Origin: Limimaricola cinnabarinus
Lineage (GTDB): Bacteria > Pseudomonadota > Alphaproteobacteria > Rhodobacterales > Rhodobacteraceae
Length of the DNA stretch: 64,000 nucleotides
NCBI RefSeq assembly: GCF_002723615.1
Contig: NZ_KZ304951.1
Location: 269,344 to 333,343 of the forward strand
Reading direction: 5' to 3'
The notes under the pieces are model-generated. The model was not told where the DNA came from, did no database searches, and worked only from the letters and a program-made list of their open reading frames with translations. The translations under genes and the position numbers were made by a program. The first letter of the stretch is position 1. Every line of letters starts with the position of its first letter. This document shows positions 34,855 to 44,318 of the stretch, piece by piece.

Positions 34855-35763
34855 TCAGTTGGCGGCGGCGCGCTGCGAGAGGTGCCGCGCGGCCAGCCAT
34901 TCGGCGCTGGCCTTGATGCCGCCCAGCGGGAAGAGATGCGCCTGCTCCAGCCCGAGCGCGGGCTCGGCCAGGCGGGCGCGCTCAAGTTCGGCGGCGACCT
35001 CGTCGGGCGCATAGGGCACGAGAAGCTTGCTGACGTCCATCGCCCGCTTCTGCAAGACCTTGAGCGAAGGCCCGACGCCGCAGGCCATCGCGTATTTGAT
35101 CAGCGTCTGCAGCTTGGCGGGCCCCGCAAGGCCGACATGCACCGGCAGCTCGATCCCCGCCGCGCGGATCGTGCGCGCCCAGTCGATCACCGGCGCGGCG
35201 TCGAAGACGAACTGCGTGACCAGCGCCATCTGCGCATCCGAGCGGTTGGCGAAATCCTGTTTCCAGCGCAGCGCGTCGCGCACCACCGCATCGCCGCCAT
35301 CGGGGTCGATGTCGCGATTGCCTTCGGGGTGGCCCGCCACGTGCAGCCGGGTGAAGCCCGCGGCATCGAAGAGCCCCGTCTTTAGAAGCTGCATGGAGGA
35401 GTGGAATTCGCCGCGCGGTTGCGCGATGCCGCCCGCCAGCACCAGCGCCTCGCGCACGCCCGCCTCGCCCTGGTAGCGCGCGATCCAGTCGGAAAGCTGC
35501 GCGCGGCTCTCGATGCTGCGGGCCGGGAAATGCGGCATGACCGTAAAGCCCTCGGCGGCGATGCGCGCCGCCGTCGCCACCATCTCCTCGATCGGCGTGC
35601 CGTCGATATGGGCGATGTAGACGCGGGTGCCCGCGGGCAGGATCGCGGCGAAACTGTCGACCTTGGCCGCGGTGCGCGGCATCACCTCGATCGAGGCTCG
35701 GGCGGTGAGCGCACCGCCCAGGACAGGCGCGGGGGCCGCGCGGCGGAAGGTCAACAGGGACAT
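34855..35763 (-). CDS. MetF-like methylenetetrahydrofolate reductase
   Basis: This 302-residue flavoenzyme-type TIM barrel starts at ATG 35763 after a perfect AAGGAGGTG. The early ASIEVMPRTAAKVDSF segment holds the catalytic Glu position (Glu26), with divergence from the classical EFFPPK. RLHVAGHPEGNRDIDPDGG and VTQFVFDAAPVIDW (folate/FAD-binding Gln-Phe-x-Phe-Asp) are clear MetF marks. It would make the 5-methyl-THF used by the pterin subunit encoded 38 bp downstream. Divergence from MetF and the operon suggest a dedicated partner. Confidence 0.87.
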   Translation of the reverse strand: MSLLTFRRAAPAPVLGGALTARASIEVMPRTAAKVDSFAAILPAGTRVYIAHIDGTPIEEMVATAARIAAEGFTVMPHFPARSIESRAQLSDWIARYQGEAGVREALVLAGGIAQPRGEFHSSMQLLKTGLFDAAGFTRLHVAGHPEGNRDIDPDGGDAVVRDALRWKQDFANRSDAQMALVTQFVFDAAPVIDWARTIRAAGIELPVHVGLAGPAKLQTLIKYAMACGVGPSLKVLQKRAMDVSKLLVPYAPDEVAAELERARLAEPALGLEQAHLFPLGGIKASAEWLAARHLSQRAAAN

Positions 35764-35786
35764 CAGCACCTCCTTGAGGGCGCGGT

Positions 35787-36083
35787 TCATTCGCGCCCGT
35801 GATTGTCGATCAGCGCCATCAGGCGCGCCTTGTCGTATTCGGCCTCGATCCGCTCTGCGGCAAGGCGCGCGGCCTCTTCCGGCGCGCCCTCGATCTCGCC
35901 CCATGGCTGCTTGCGCCATTCGGCGAGGTAGTCATCCGTGCCCGCCGCGCCCGATTTCATCGCCGCACGGTCGATCGCCTGCTCGAACCGCTCGGAGAGC
36001 TGCAGCTTGGTGCCGCGCCGACCGCGGCCGACGATCACCTGCGCCGGCATGTCGCGCCAGAGAACGAGCGTGATTTCGGGCAT
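35787..36083 (-). CDS. Small conserved 'virulence factor' family protein of MetF/MetH loci
   Basis: The 98-residue soluble protein starts at ATG 36083 (MPEITLVLWRDMPAQVIVG), preceded by AGGAAAGGA. It is mainly basic/helical, with RFEQAIDRAAMKSGAAG and DDYLAEWRKQPW. It resembles the short family annotated as virulence factor that accompanies corrinoid and MetF genes in Rhodobacterales. The name is historical; a role in methyl transfer or cofactor handling is inferred only from co-transcription with the MetF-like and pterin-binding genes, 23 bp upstream of the former. Confidence 0.75.
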   Translation of the reverse strand: MPEITLVLWRDMPAQVIVGRGRRGTKLQLSERFEQAIDRAAMKSGAAGTDDYLAEWRKQPWGEIEGAPEEAARLAAERIEAEYDKARLMALIDNHGRE

Positions 36084-36331
36084 TGCGGATCCTTTCCTCG
36101 ACATCGCTGATAGCGCGCCGCACCACGGGCGCAGGGTCGAAATTCGACATATTGTCCGCGTGGCGCGACGCCAGCCCTTTTCGCAGCCGCGTGGCCGGGC
36201 GACCAGTGCCGCGAATCCTCAAAATAACCAAGATCGTGATGAGTTGCGTAAAGATACGGTACGTCGCGATGCTTGCGCCGCATCCGCGCAACCCCTACCC
36301 TGAGAGCAACTCGATATTGGAGGGCGTATTC

Positions 36332-37441
36332 ATGGCGCCCATGCGTCCCGACGGTGCGGGCGCGTTCCCCAAAGCGGTGAGATCCCCCGCGCCAGGCCCG
36401 GATCAAGCGACGCTCTATGCCGCGCTTGATCTCGGTACAAACAGCTGTCGAATGCTGATTGCCCAGCCCAAGGGCAGCCAGTTTCACGTGGTCGACAGCT
36501 TTTCCAAGACGGTCCAGCTGGGCCACGGGCTCGAACAATCGGGCCGGCTTTCGCGTGCCTCGATGAATCGCACCATCGGCGCGATCCGCATCTGCCGCCA
36601 GAAGCTGCAGAAACATGGCGTCAGCCGGATGCGGCTGGTCGCGACCGAGGCCTGCAGGCGGGCCAAGAACGGCCGCGCCTTTCTCGCGCAGGTGCAGCGC
36701 GACACCGGGCTGAGGCTCGACGTGATCCGCCCCGAGGAAGAGGCGCGGCTCGCGGTGATCTCCTGCGCGCCGCTGGTCTCCACGAGGACCGAGCAGCTGC
36801 TCGTCGTCGATATCGGCGGCGGCTCGACCGAGCTGGTCTGGATCGACCTGACCAACGTGCCCCGGCGCGAGCGCCCGCGCGCGATCATGCGGCTGCATTC
36901 GGGCTTCCAGCAGGACCCCGGCCCCTTCGCCGCCGCCAAGGTGGTCGACTGGATCTCGGTGCCGCTCGGCGTGGCGACGCTGCGCGACCAATTCCACGAC
37001 GTGGAAGACGACGCGGCCCGCTTCGCGCTGATGAGCTGGTTCTTCGAGGAGAACCTCTCGGGCTTCGCCCCTTCGGCCGCCGAGCAGGCGCGCGAGGGCT
37101 TCCAGATCATCGGCACCTCGGGCACGGTCACCACCGTCGCGGCGAGCCATCTGGGGCTCAGGCGCTACGACCGCAACAAGGTCGACGGGCTGCGCATGAC
37201 CTCCGACCAGATCGACGCGGTGATCCGCGACTACCTCGCGCTCGGCCCCGAAGGGCGGCGCGAGGACCCGCGCATCGGCCGCGACCGGCAGGCGCTGATC
37301 ATGTCGGGCTCGGCGATCCTGCAGGCGCTGATGCGGCTGTGGCCGACCGACCGGCTCTCGGTCGCCGACCGGGGCCTGCGCGAGGGGCTGCTCTACGCGC
37401 AGATGAGCGCCGACGGCGTGCTGGAGGACGGGCCCTACTGA
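36332..37441 (+). CDS. Ppx/GppA family phosphatase (exopolyphosphatase-like)
   Basis: This 369-residue ASKHA-fold phosphatase starts at ATG 36332 after GGAGGG. The phosphate-1 loop ALDLGTNSCRMLIA is at about 31-44, the catalytic Glu region VIRPEEEARLAVI near 134, and the phosphate-2 loop VVDIGGGSTELVW near 165. Ppx/GppA enzymes split polyphosphate or pppGpp. Length matches the short single-module form without the C-terminal HD-like domain. The gene diverges from the MetF operon. Substrate preference cannot be told. Confidence 0.9.
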   Translation: MAPMRPDGAGAFPKAVRSPAPGPDQATLYAALDLGTNSCRMLIAQPKGSQFHVVDSFSKTVQLGHGLEQSGRLSRASMNRTIGAIRICRQKLQKHGVSRMRLVATEACRRAKNGRAFLAQVQRDTGLRLDVIRPEEEARLAVISCAPLVSTRTEQLLVVDIGGGSTELVWIDLTNVPRRERPRAIMRLHSGFQQDPGPFAAAKVVDWISVPLGVATLRDQFHDVEDDAARFALMSWFFEENLSGFAPSAAEQAREGFQIIGTSGTVTTVAASHLGLRRYDRNKVDGLRMTSDQIDAVIRDYLALGPEGRREDPRIGRDRQALIMSGSAILQALMRLWPTDRLSVADRGLREGLLYAQMSADGVLEDGPY

Positions 37442-37458
37442 GGCCCGCCCCGCTTGGC

Positions 37459-38556
37459 TCAGCGGTAGTAGAGCGAGCGCCCGTCGAGGAAGACCTGCAC
37501 CTTTTCGGGCGCGGCCGAGAGGCGGACATTGCGGCCGCGCAGATCCGAATGGATGCCCGGCAGCTTGGCGATCACCGGATCGGCGCCGCCCACCTTCTCG
37601 AAATAGAGGATCGTCACCTCGCCGAGCGACTCGGTGAAATCGACCTTGCCCTCGAAGATGTAGGCGTCGCCCTCGCTCGTCGTCTCCAGCAGATCCTCGG
37701 GACGCGCGCCGAGCTTGACCGCGCGGCCCATGTCGGCCTCGGTCGAGGGCGCGTTCGAGACCGCCACGCCGCCGCCGTCGAGCGTCACGGTGGTCTGCGC
37801 GCCGGTGCCGGTGATCTTGCCGGGCAGCAGGTTCATCGCCGGAGAGCCGATGAACTGCGCCACGAACTCGTTCTCGGGGCGCTCGTAAAGTTCGAGCGGC
37901 GTGCCGACCTGCGCGATGCCCTTGTTGGCCAGCACCACGATCCGGGTCGCCAGCGTCATCGCCTCGACCTGGTCATGGGTGACGTAGATCATCGTCGAAT
38001 CGGGCATCGATTCCTTGAGCTGCGCGATCTCGATCCGGGTGGCGACGCGCAGCGCCGCGTCGAGATTCGAGAGCGGCTCGTCGAAGAGATAGACCTTGGG
38101 ATCGCGCACGATCGAGCGGCCGATCGCCACACGCTGCCGCTGCCCGCCCGAAAGCGCCTTGGGCAGGCGGTCGAGATAGGGTTCGAGCTGCAGGATGCGC
38201 GCCGCCTTGGTGATCGCGGCGTCGATCTCCTCCTTCGACTTCTTGGCGAGCTTCAGCGCGAAGGCCATGTTGTCGCGCACCGTCATGTGCGGGTAGAGCG
38301 CGTAGGACTGGAACACCATGGCAATGCCACGCTGCGCGGGCGGCACGTCGTTGACCACCTGCCCGTCGATCTCGAGCGTGCCGCCCGAGATCTCCTCGAG
38401 CCCCGCGATCATGCGCAGAAGCGTGGACTTGCCGCAGCCCGAGGGGCCGACAAAGACGACGAGCTCGCCCTTGCCGATCTCCAGATCGATGTTCTTGAGA
38501 ACCTCGACCGACCCGCCATAGGTCTTGGCCACATCCTTGAGTTTCAGCTCTGCCAT
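37459..38556 (-). CDS. aglK: Alpha-glucoside ABC transporter, ATP-binding protein
   Basis: The 365-residue MalK/MsmK-class ATPase has Walker A GPSGCGKST, signature LSGGQRQRVAIGRS, Walker B VYLFDEPLSNLDA, H-loop VTHDQ, and a C-terminal OB/TOBE regulatory domain (about 240-365). It starts at ATG 38556; the much longer open frame is antisense-free overlap with aglA. Gene order aglE-F-G-A-K and the adjacent alpha-glucosidase identify the system as alpha-glucoside uptake (sucrose, maltose, trehalose class). Confidence 0.9.
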   Translation of the reverse strand: MAELKLKDVAKTYGGSVEVLKNIDLEIGKGELVVFVGPSGCGKSTLLRMIAGLEEISGGTLEIDGQVVNDVPPAQRGIAMVFQSYALYPHMTVRDNMAFALKLAKKSKEEIDAAITKAARILQLEPYLDRLPKALSGGQRQRVAIGRSIVRDPKVYLFDEPLSNLDAALRVATRIEIAQLKESMPDSTMIYVTHDQVEAMTLATRIVVLANKGIAQVGTPLELYERPENEFVAQFIGSPAMNLLPGKITGTGAQTTVTLDGGGVAVSNAPSTEADMGRAVKLGARPEDLLETTSEGDAYIFEGKVDFTESLGEVTILYFEKVGGADPVIAKLPGIHSDLRGRNVRLSAAPEKVQVFLDGRSLYYR

Positions 38557-38579
38557 GGGGGTCCCTTCCCTGCTCCGTC

Positions 38580-40250
38580 TCAGTCCGTCGGTCGCTTCAG
38601 CACCAGGCAGCATTGCCATGGCTCGAGACGGACCAGCCCGTTCTCGGCCTTCGTCACCGAGCCCAGATCGGTGCCGATCGGGGCCCAGGCGCCCTGGGGC
38701 AGCGGCACCTCGGCCGGCTCCTCCCCCAGATTGAAGGCGCAGAAGATCGTCTCGTTCTCGTCGTGGCGCACGAAATGCACCACGTCGCCGCGCGAATGCA
38801 CGCCGTGATCCGCGCCGGTGGCCAGCACCGGATGCGCGTGGCGCAGCGCGATGGCGCGGCGGTAATGATGCAGCATCGCCTCCGGGTCGGCCTCCTGCTC
38901 GGCCACCGCCAGCGGCAGATGCGCAGGCGAGACCGGCAGCCAGGGGCGGCCCTCTGAAAAGCCGCCATTGGGCGCGGAGCCATTCCACGCGATCGGCGTG
39001 CGGCAGCCGTCGCGGCCCTTGTATTCGGGCCAGAACTCGATCCCGTAGGGGTCCTGCAGATCCTCGAAGGCGACCTCGGCCTCCGGCAGGCCCAGCTCCT
39101 CGCCCTGATAGATGCAGACCGAGCCGCGCAGGCACATCAGCATCGTGGTATAGGCCCGCGCCGCCGCGTCGGAGAGCTTCCAGCGGGTGACGTGGCGCTC
39201 CACGTCGTGGTTGGAATAGGACCAGCAGGGCCAGGCGTCGGGGGCGGCGTGGCTCAGCCGGTAGAAGGTGTCGGCAGCGGCGGCGGCGGTGAGGCGCGGC
39301 GGCTGCAGCATCTCGAACGGGTAGCACATCTGCACCTTGTCGCCGCCCGAGGTGTATTCGGCCATGATCTCGAGCCCGCGCTGCGCATCGCCCACCTCGC
39401 CCACGGCGGCGGCGCCGTAGGGTTCGAGCTCGGCGCGGAACCGGCGCAGGAATTCGAGGTTCTCGGGCTGGTTCTTGGAGTAGAGATGCTCCTGCCAGTT
39501 ATAGGGGTTCACGCCGGGCGCGATGGAATCGTTGCGCCGCTCGGGCGGCAGCGCCGGGTTGTCGCGCAGCTGAGCGTCGGCGAAGTAGAAATTGATCGTG
39601 TCGAGGCGGAAGCCGTCGACCCCGCGCTTGAGCCAGAACCGCTCCACGTCGAGCAGCGCCTCCTGGACCTCGGCGTTGTGAAAGTTCAGGTCCGGCTGGC
39701 TGGTCAGGAAGTTGTGCAGGTAATACTGCATCCGCCGCCCGTCCCACTGCCAGGCCGAGCCGCCGAAGATCGACAGCCAGTTGTTGGGCGGGGTGCCGTC
39801 GGGCTTGGCGTTGGCCCAGACATACCAGTCGGCCTTGGGATTGTCGCGGTTCGACCGGCTCTCGACGAACCAGGGATGCGCCTCGGCGGTGTGCGACAGC
39901 ACCAGGTCGATCATCACCCGAATGCCCAGACCATGCGCCGTCTCGATCACCGCGTCGAAATCCGCCAGCGTGCCGAACATCGGATCGACATCGCAGTAAT
40001 CCGAGACGTCGTAGCCGAAATCCTTCATCGGCGAGGTGAAGAAGGGTGAGATCCAGATCGCGTCCACGCCCAAGGAGGCGATATGCGGCAGCCGCTTCAC
40101 GATGCCCTTGAGGTCACCGATCCCGTCTCCGTCCATGTCCTGGTAGCTGCGCGGATAGATCTGGTAGATCACCGCGCCGCGCCACCAGTCGGGGTTTTTC
40201 GGCATGCGGGTCCTGTCGGCCGAAGCCGGGGCGGAGACGGGTCGTATCAT
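38580..40250 (-). CDS. aglA: Alpha-glucosidase, GH13
   Basis: This 556-residue GH13 TIM-barrel enzyme hydrolyses imported alpha-glucosides in the cytosol. The catalytic triad is Asp217 (nucleophile, GFRLDTINF), Glu285 (acid/base, AAVGEVGD), and Asp349 (SNHDVERH). QIYPRSYQDMDGDGIGDLKG near the N-terminus is typical of GH13 alpha-glucosidases. ATG 40250 has GAGGA upstream; a second possible start is 15 codons on. It sits inside the transporter operon between aglG and aglK. Confidence 0.94.
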   Translation of the reverse strand: MIRPVSAPASADRTRMPKNPDWWRGAVIYQIYPRSYQDMDGDGIGDLKGIVKRLPHIASLGVDAIWISPFFTSPMKDFGYDVSDYCDVDPMFGTLADFDAVIETAHGLGIRVMIDLVLSHTAEAHPWFVESRSNRDNPKADWYVWANAKPDGTPPNNWLSIFGGSAWQWDGRRMQYYLHNFLTSQPDLNFHNAEVQEALLDVERFWLKRGVDGFRLDTINFYFADAQLRDNPALPPERRNDSIAPGVNPYNWQEHLYSKNQPENLEFLRRFRAELEPYGAAAVGEVGDAQRGLEIMAEYTSGGDKVQMCYPFEMLQPPRLTAAAAADTFYRLSHAAPDAWPCWSYSNHDVERHVTRWKLSDAAARAYTTMLMCLRGSVCIYQGEELGLPEAEVAFEDLQDPYGIEFWPEYKGRDGCRTPIAWNGSAPNGGFSEGRPWLPVSPAHLPLAVAEQEADPEAMLHHYRRAIALRHAHPVLATGADHGVHSRGDVVHFVRHDENETIFCAFNLGEEPAEVPLPQGAWAPIGTDLGSVTKAENGLVRLEPWQCCLVLKRPTD

Positions 40251-40263
40251 CGCAAAGCAGTCC

Positions 40264-41415
40264 TCATTTCACGGAGCCCGCAAGCAGGCCGCGCACGAGG
40301 TATTTCTGCATGGCGAAAAACACAACAAGCGGAACCGCGATCGAGACGAAAGCTGCCGTCGCGAGAATTTCCCAATTGCCGCCGCGCGTGCCCAGAAGCT
40401 CGATGATCTGCTTGGTCATCACCGTGGTCTCGCCCGAGCTGTCGATCAGGAAGACGATCGCCACCAGCAGGTCGTTCCAGGTCCACAGGAACTGGAAGAT
40501 CGCGAAGGAGGCCAGCGCCGGAAAGCTCAGCGGCAGGATGATCTTGGTGAAGATCTGGAAATCGGTCGCGCCATCGACCTTGGCGTTCTCGATGATGTCG
40601 CGCGGCAGGCCGACCATGTAGTTGCGCAGAATGTAGATCGCGAGTGGCAGGCCGAAGCCGGTATGCGCCAGCCAGACCCCGAGATAGCCCTTGCCGATGC
40701 CGATCTCGTTATGCAGCTTCAGCAGCGGGATCAGCGCCAGCTGCAACGGCACCACGAGCAGGCCGACGATCGCCGCGATCAGCAGCGCCCGGCCCGGAAA
40801 ATCCATCCATGCCAGCGCATAGGCGGCGAAGGCCGCCACCAGGATCGGGATGATCGTCGCCGGGATCGACACCGTCAGCGTGTTGAAGAAGGCCTTCGAC
40901 ATGCCCTCGATGTTGTTGGGGTCGAACAGCATGTTGTCGTAGTTTTCGAGCGTGAACTCGGGCGCCACCTCGGCTGTGACGAAGACCCGCTGGCCGCGCC
41001 CCGACATCTCGGCTTCGGAGGTGTAGACGTAATCGCCATCGGCCTCGACGGCGATGATCTCGCCATCGCCCATATCGACCGTCTCGCCGGGGGCGTAGGC
41101 GCCGACATCGCGCGAGGAGGTGCCATAGGCGGAAATGTCGAGTTGCTCGATGCCCTCATGCGCAAAGAGGTTGCCCGAAACGGTGTAGAGCCCGTCGATC
41201 AGCTCGGCCTCGTCGCCGCCCGCGGTCCGAAGCGTCAGGTTCTGCTCGGTGGGCAGCATGGATTTCCACCAGCCCGACGAGGCGATCTGGTCGCCGGTGC
41301 GGAAGGAGGAGACCAGCAGGCCCACGGTCGGGAACACCCAAAGCGCCACCAGCGCCAGGACCGCGATGTTGACCGCCCAGCTCAGCGCGGATTTCTTGCC
41401 GGCGATGTTGTCCAT
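40264..41415 (-). CDS. aglG: Alpha-glucoside ABC transporter, permease AglG
   Basis: The 383-residue MalG-type permease has an N-terminal helix (ALSWAVNIAVLALVALWVFP), a large periplasmic insert at about 40-160, then five helices. The EAA-type docking loop (GLPRDIIENAKVDGATDFQI) is near residue 290. The enlarged periplasmic loop is normal for AglG. Its first codon overlaps the aglF stop. It pairs with AglF to form the channel. Confidence 0.92.
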   Translation of the reverse strand: MDNIAGKKSALSWAVNIAVLALVALWVFPTVGLLVSSFRTGDQIASSGWWKSMLPTEQNLTLRTAGGDEAELIDGLYTVSGNLFAHEGIEQLDISAYGTSSRDVGAYAPGETVDMGDGEIIAVEADGDYVYTSEAEMSGRGQRVFVTAEVAPEFTLENYDNMLFDPNNIEGMSKAFFNTLTVSIPATIIPILVAAFAAYALAWMDFPGRALLIAAIVGLLVVPLQLALIPLLKLHNEIGIGKGYLGVWLAHTGFGLPLAIYILRNYMVGLPRDIIENAKVDGATDFQIFTKIILPLSFPALASFAIFQFLWTWNDLLVAIVFLIDSSGETTVMTKQIIELLGTRGGNWEILATAAFVSIAVPLVVFFAMQKYLVRGLLAGSVK

Positions 41416-42656
41416 CAGCGCATCTCCTTGCGGGCGTTGTAGACGTTCCAGATCAGGATCGGCGTGACCATCAGCATGATGACCATCGCGCCCGCCGAGC
41501 CCACGCCCCAGTCATTGGCGCGAAACAGCTTGTCATACATGTAGTTGGCCAGCACCTGCGTCTCCCACTGGCCGTTGGTCATGGCAAAGACGATGTCGAA
41601 GACCTTGAGCACGATGATGGTGATGGTGGTCCAGACCACGACGATGGTGCCGACGATCTGCGGCATCTTGATCTTGAAGAAGATCTGGAACGGGTTGGCG
41701 CCGTCGACGATGGCGGCCTCGACCGTCTCCTCGGGGATGCCCCTGAGCGCCGCCGAGAGCAGCACCATGGCAAAGCCGGTCTGGATCCAGATCAGCACGA
41801 TCATCAGGAAGAAGTTGTTCCAGAAGGGGATGGTGAGCCAGGTCTGCGGCTGGCCATAGGGAAACTCGGCGGTGAAGACCGCGAGCGTCTGGCGCAGCAT
41901 CAGGAAAACGACCGCCGCCATCAGCACCGCGCCCAGGATGCGCAGCGCGCCGAAGATCACGCCGGGGCTGCGCCCCTCGCGGCCCAGGACCGGCTTGATC
42001 AGCGACCAGGCGAGCGCGCCCGCGCCCGCGGCCAGCGCCAGAAGCAGCAGCCCCGGCACGAGGCGCAGCCAGATGAAGGAGCCCACGCCCCCGTCGAAGC
42101 CGAGCCAGACGGCGTTGAGCACGCCGATCTGCTCCTGGCCCGCGGGGCGGGTGTCGTAGATCAGCTTGAAGATCACCGCCGCGCCGACGAAGGAGATCGC
42201 CATCGGCATGAAGATCAGCGACTTGGCGATGGAGCCCCATTTTATGCGATCGGTGAGCTGCGCGGCCAGAAGGCCGAAGGCGGTCGAGGCGGCGGGCACC
42301 ACGATCAGCCACAGGATATTGTTGGAAAAGCCTTCCCAGAATTTCGGCTCGCGCAGCATCTGCTGGTAATTGGCGAGCCCGACGAATTCGTAGCCGCCGC
42401 CACGCACCCTTTGGGTCAGCGACAGGCGCAGCGTCTCGAACACCGGGTAGGCGAGATAGAGGCCCAGCGCGAGAAGCGCGGGCAGCAGGAAAAGCCAGGG
42501 CCGGATCATGTTGGCGCGGTTGATGTTGCGCCCGGCATTGGGCCCGCGCGGCGGAAACAGCACCTTGTCGAGGACGATGTTGGAAAAATAGAAATAGGCG
42601 ACGCAGCCGCCGACGCCGATCACGATGGTCAGCAAGCCCTGTAGTGCCGGATTCAT
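41415..42656 (-). CDS. aglF: Alpha-glucoside ABC transporter, permease AglF
   Basis: This 413-residue MalF-type permease has about eight helices. The docking loop GIPEETVEAAIVDGANPFQ lies about residues 307-325, and another conserved segment is PWLFLLPALLALGLYLAYPV. It follows aglE after a 76-bp gap that contains a hairpin, so its level is probably lower than that of the binding protein. Length is typical for AglF. Confidence 0.92.
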   Translation of the reverse strand: MNPALQGLLTIVIGVGGCVAYFYFSNIVLDKVLFPPRGPNAGRNINRANMIRPWLFLLPALLALGLYLAYPVFETLRLSLTQRVRGGGYEFVGLANYQQMLREPKFWEGFSNNILWLIVVPAASTAFGLLAAQLTDRIKWGSIAKSLIFMPMAISFVGAAVIFKLIYDTRPAGQEQIGVLNAVWLGFDGGVGSFIWLRLVPGLLLLALAAGAGALAWSLIKPVLGREGRSPGVIFGALRILGAVLMAAVVFLMLRQTLAVFTAEFPYGQPQTWLTIPFWNNFFLMIVLIWIQTGFAMVLLSAALRGIPEETVEAAIVDGANPFQIFFKIKMPQIVGTIVVVWTTITIIVLKVFDIVFAMTNGQWETQVLANYMYDKLFRANDWGVGSAGAMVIMLMVTPILIWNVYNARKEMR

Positions 42657-42684
42657 TGCGCCCTCCCCGATCCTCGATGCAAAG

Positions 42685-42714
42685 AAGCGGCCGCGAGCCG
42701 AGTCGCGACCGCTT
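42685..42714 (-). terminator. Intra-operon hairpin between aglE and aglF
   Basis: AAGCGGCCGCGA and TCGCGACCGCTT form a 12-bp stem with one G-U pair and a 6-nt loop. It lies just behind the aglE stop in the direction of transcription. Such hairpins protect the binding-protein mRNA and dampen read-through to the permeases. Confidence 0.65.
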
Positions 42715-42732
42715 GGTCTTATGGTTACACGC

Positions 42733-44079
42733 TTATTTCAGGGCGTCCCAAGAATCTTGGATCTCGGAGGCGACGCTCTGGGCGTCTTCGCCGCCGGCAT
42801 AATCGACCATGCCGGTCCAGAACGAGCCCGCGCCGACGCCGCCGGGCATCAGGTCCGAGCCGTCGAAGCGGAAGGTGGTCGCCTCGAGCAGGATGTCGTT
42901 CATCTTCTTGAGCGTCGGATCGCCGAACACCTCGGTGTTGACCGTGGTCAGCGGCGTCAGGAAGCCGCGCTGCGCCATCCAGACCTCGTGGGCGATCGGC
43001 GTCTGCAGCCACTGCATGAAGACGTCGGCCGCCTCCGAGGCCTCGGTGATGCCGAACATCGTGCCAGCGCCGAGCACCGGCTGGCCGAGATCCTTTTCCT
43101 CATAGGCGGGGAAATAGAAGAAGTCGGCATCGAGGCCCACTTCGGTGCCTTCGGGGAAAAAGCTCGGGATGAAGGAGGCCTGGCGGTGCATGTAGCACTG
43201 CGGCGGGCTGTCGAAGAGGCCCTTGGGGCTGTCGCGGAAATCGGTCGAGGCCACCGCCTCGCGGCCACCGGCGACGCGGTCGCCCTCGATGAAATAGCCG
43301 AACTCCTCGATCGCCGCGACCACCTCGGGCGCGTCGAAGGGCATCTCGTTGCTGACCCACTGGTCATAGACCTCGGGCGGCTGGGTGCGCAGCATCAGGT
43401 CCTCGACCCAGTCGGTGGCGGGCCAGCCGGTCGCGCCGCCCGAACCGAGGCCGATGCACCAGGGCGTCTCGCCCTCCTCGACCATCTGCTCGGTGAGCGC
43501 CTTCAGCTCCTCCATCGTCTCGGGCACCTCGTAGCCCGCATCCTCGAAGTTCTCGGGCACGTACCACACGAGGCTCTTCACGTCGGCCTTGTAGAAGAAG
43601 CCGTAGAGATCCTCTTCGCCCTCGGGGCCCTCGAAGGTCGCCAGATCGACCCAGGACTGGCCCGCGGCGTAGTTCTCGGCGACCCAGTCGCCGGTGCCCT
43701 CGGGCATCGGTTCGAGATAGCCCAGAGCGGCGAGATCGCGCGCGAGGCCCGGCTGCGGGAAGACGGCGATGTTGGGGGCCGAGCCCGCCTCGGTGTCGAT
43801 GCGGATCTGCGTCTCGAAGCCGTCCGAGCCGGTATATTGCACGTCGGCGCCGGTCGCTTCCTCGAAATAGGCGAGCATCGATTCAAACAGCTCCTGGTCG
43901 GCGCTGAGCCAGGGGCCGAAGACGGTCAGCGTCTCGCCCGACAGGTCATGCGCCTCGGCGAACTGGTTGTAGCTGTCCCAGTCGAATCCGCCTTCGCCCA
44001 CGGGGAATTTCAGATCCTGCGCTGCAGCCGCCGATGCCAGCGCAATGCCTGCGACGCCCGCGAGAAAGATGGTCTTCAT
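42733..44079 (-). CDS. aglE: Alpha-glucoside ABC transporter, periplasmic binding protein
   Basis: The 448-residue family-1 solute-binding protein has a signal peptide MKTIFLAGVAGIALASAAAA cleaved near AQD. The long mature protein is rich in aromatic sugar-stacking residues (KSLVWYVPENF, GSGGATGWPATDWVEDLML). It delivers alpha-glucosides to AglFG. It is the first gene of the minus-strand operon, and an AglR-type operator lies about 80 bp before its start. Confidence 0.92.
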   Translation of the reverse strand: MKTIFLAGVAGIALASAAAAQDLKFPVGEGGFDWDSYNQFAEAHDLSGETLTVFGPWLSADQELFESMLAYFEEATGADVQYTGSDGFETQIRIDTEAGSAPNIAVFPQPGLARDLAALGYLEPMPEGTGDWVAENYAAGQSWVDLATFEGPEGEEDLYGFFYKADVKSLVWYVPENFEDAGYEVPETMEELKALTEQMVEEGETPWCIGLGSGGATGWPATDWVEDLMLRTQPPEVYDQWVSNEMPFDAPEVVAAIEEFGYFIEGDRVAGGREAVASTDFRDSPKGLFDSPPQCYMHRQASFIPSFFPEGTEVGLDADFFYFPAYEEKDLGQPVLGAGTMFGITEASEAADVFMQWLQTPIAHEVWMAQRGFLTPLTTVNTEVFGDPTLKKMNDILLEATTFRFDGSDLMPGGVGAGSFWTGMVDYAGGEDAQSVASEIQDSWDALK

Positions 44080-44158
44080 GCGTTACCCTCCCGTAACCGC
44101 GCCCCCACGCGCGGGAGGCGCTTATGAATGGCCAGTGCCCCGGACGCGACAATGCACG

Positions 44159-44172
44159 CCAAAGCGCTTTGG
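44159..44172. promoter_or_regulatory. LacI-type operator 1 (aglE side)
   Basis: CCAAAGCGCTTTGG is a perfect 14-bp palindrome of the LacI-family type. A TTGACC hexamer pointing toward aglE lies 4 bp outside it (44182-44177), so bound AglR would block the operon promoter. Confidence 0.85.
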
Positions 44173-44318
44173 ACATGGTCAACCTGTCTGAGCCCTCGGG
44201 CGCTGTCAATGGGCTCTTCCATTCCTCCACCGATGAATCCCAAGGCATTTCCGGCTCGGTCCGTCTTGAAACTGCGCTTTGACGCGCGCCGGATCGTGGC
44301 CTAGGGTAACGCCAGTTT

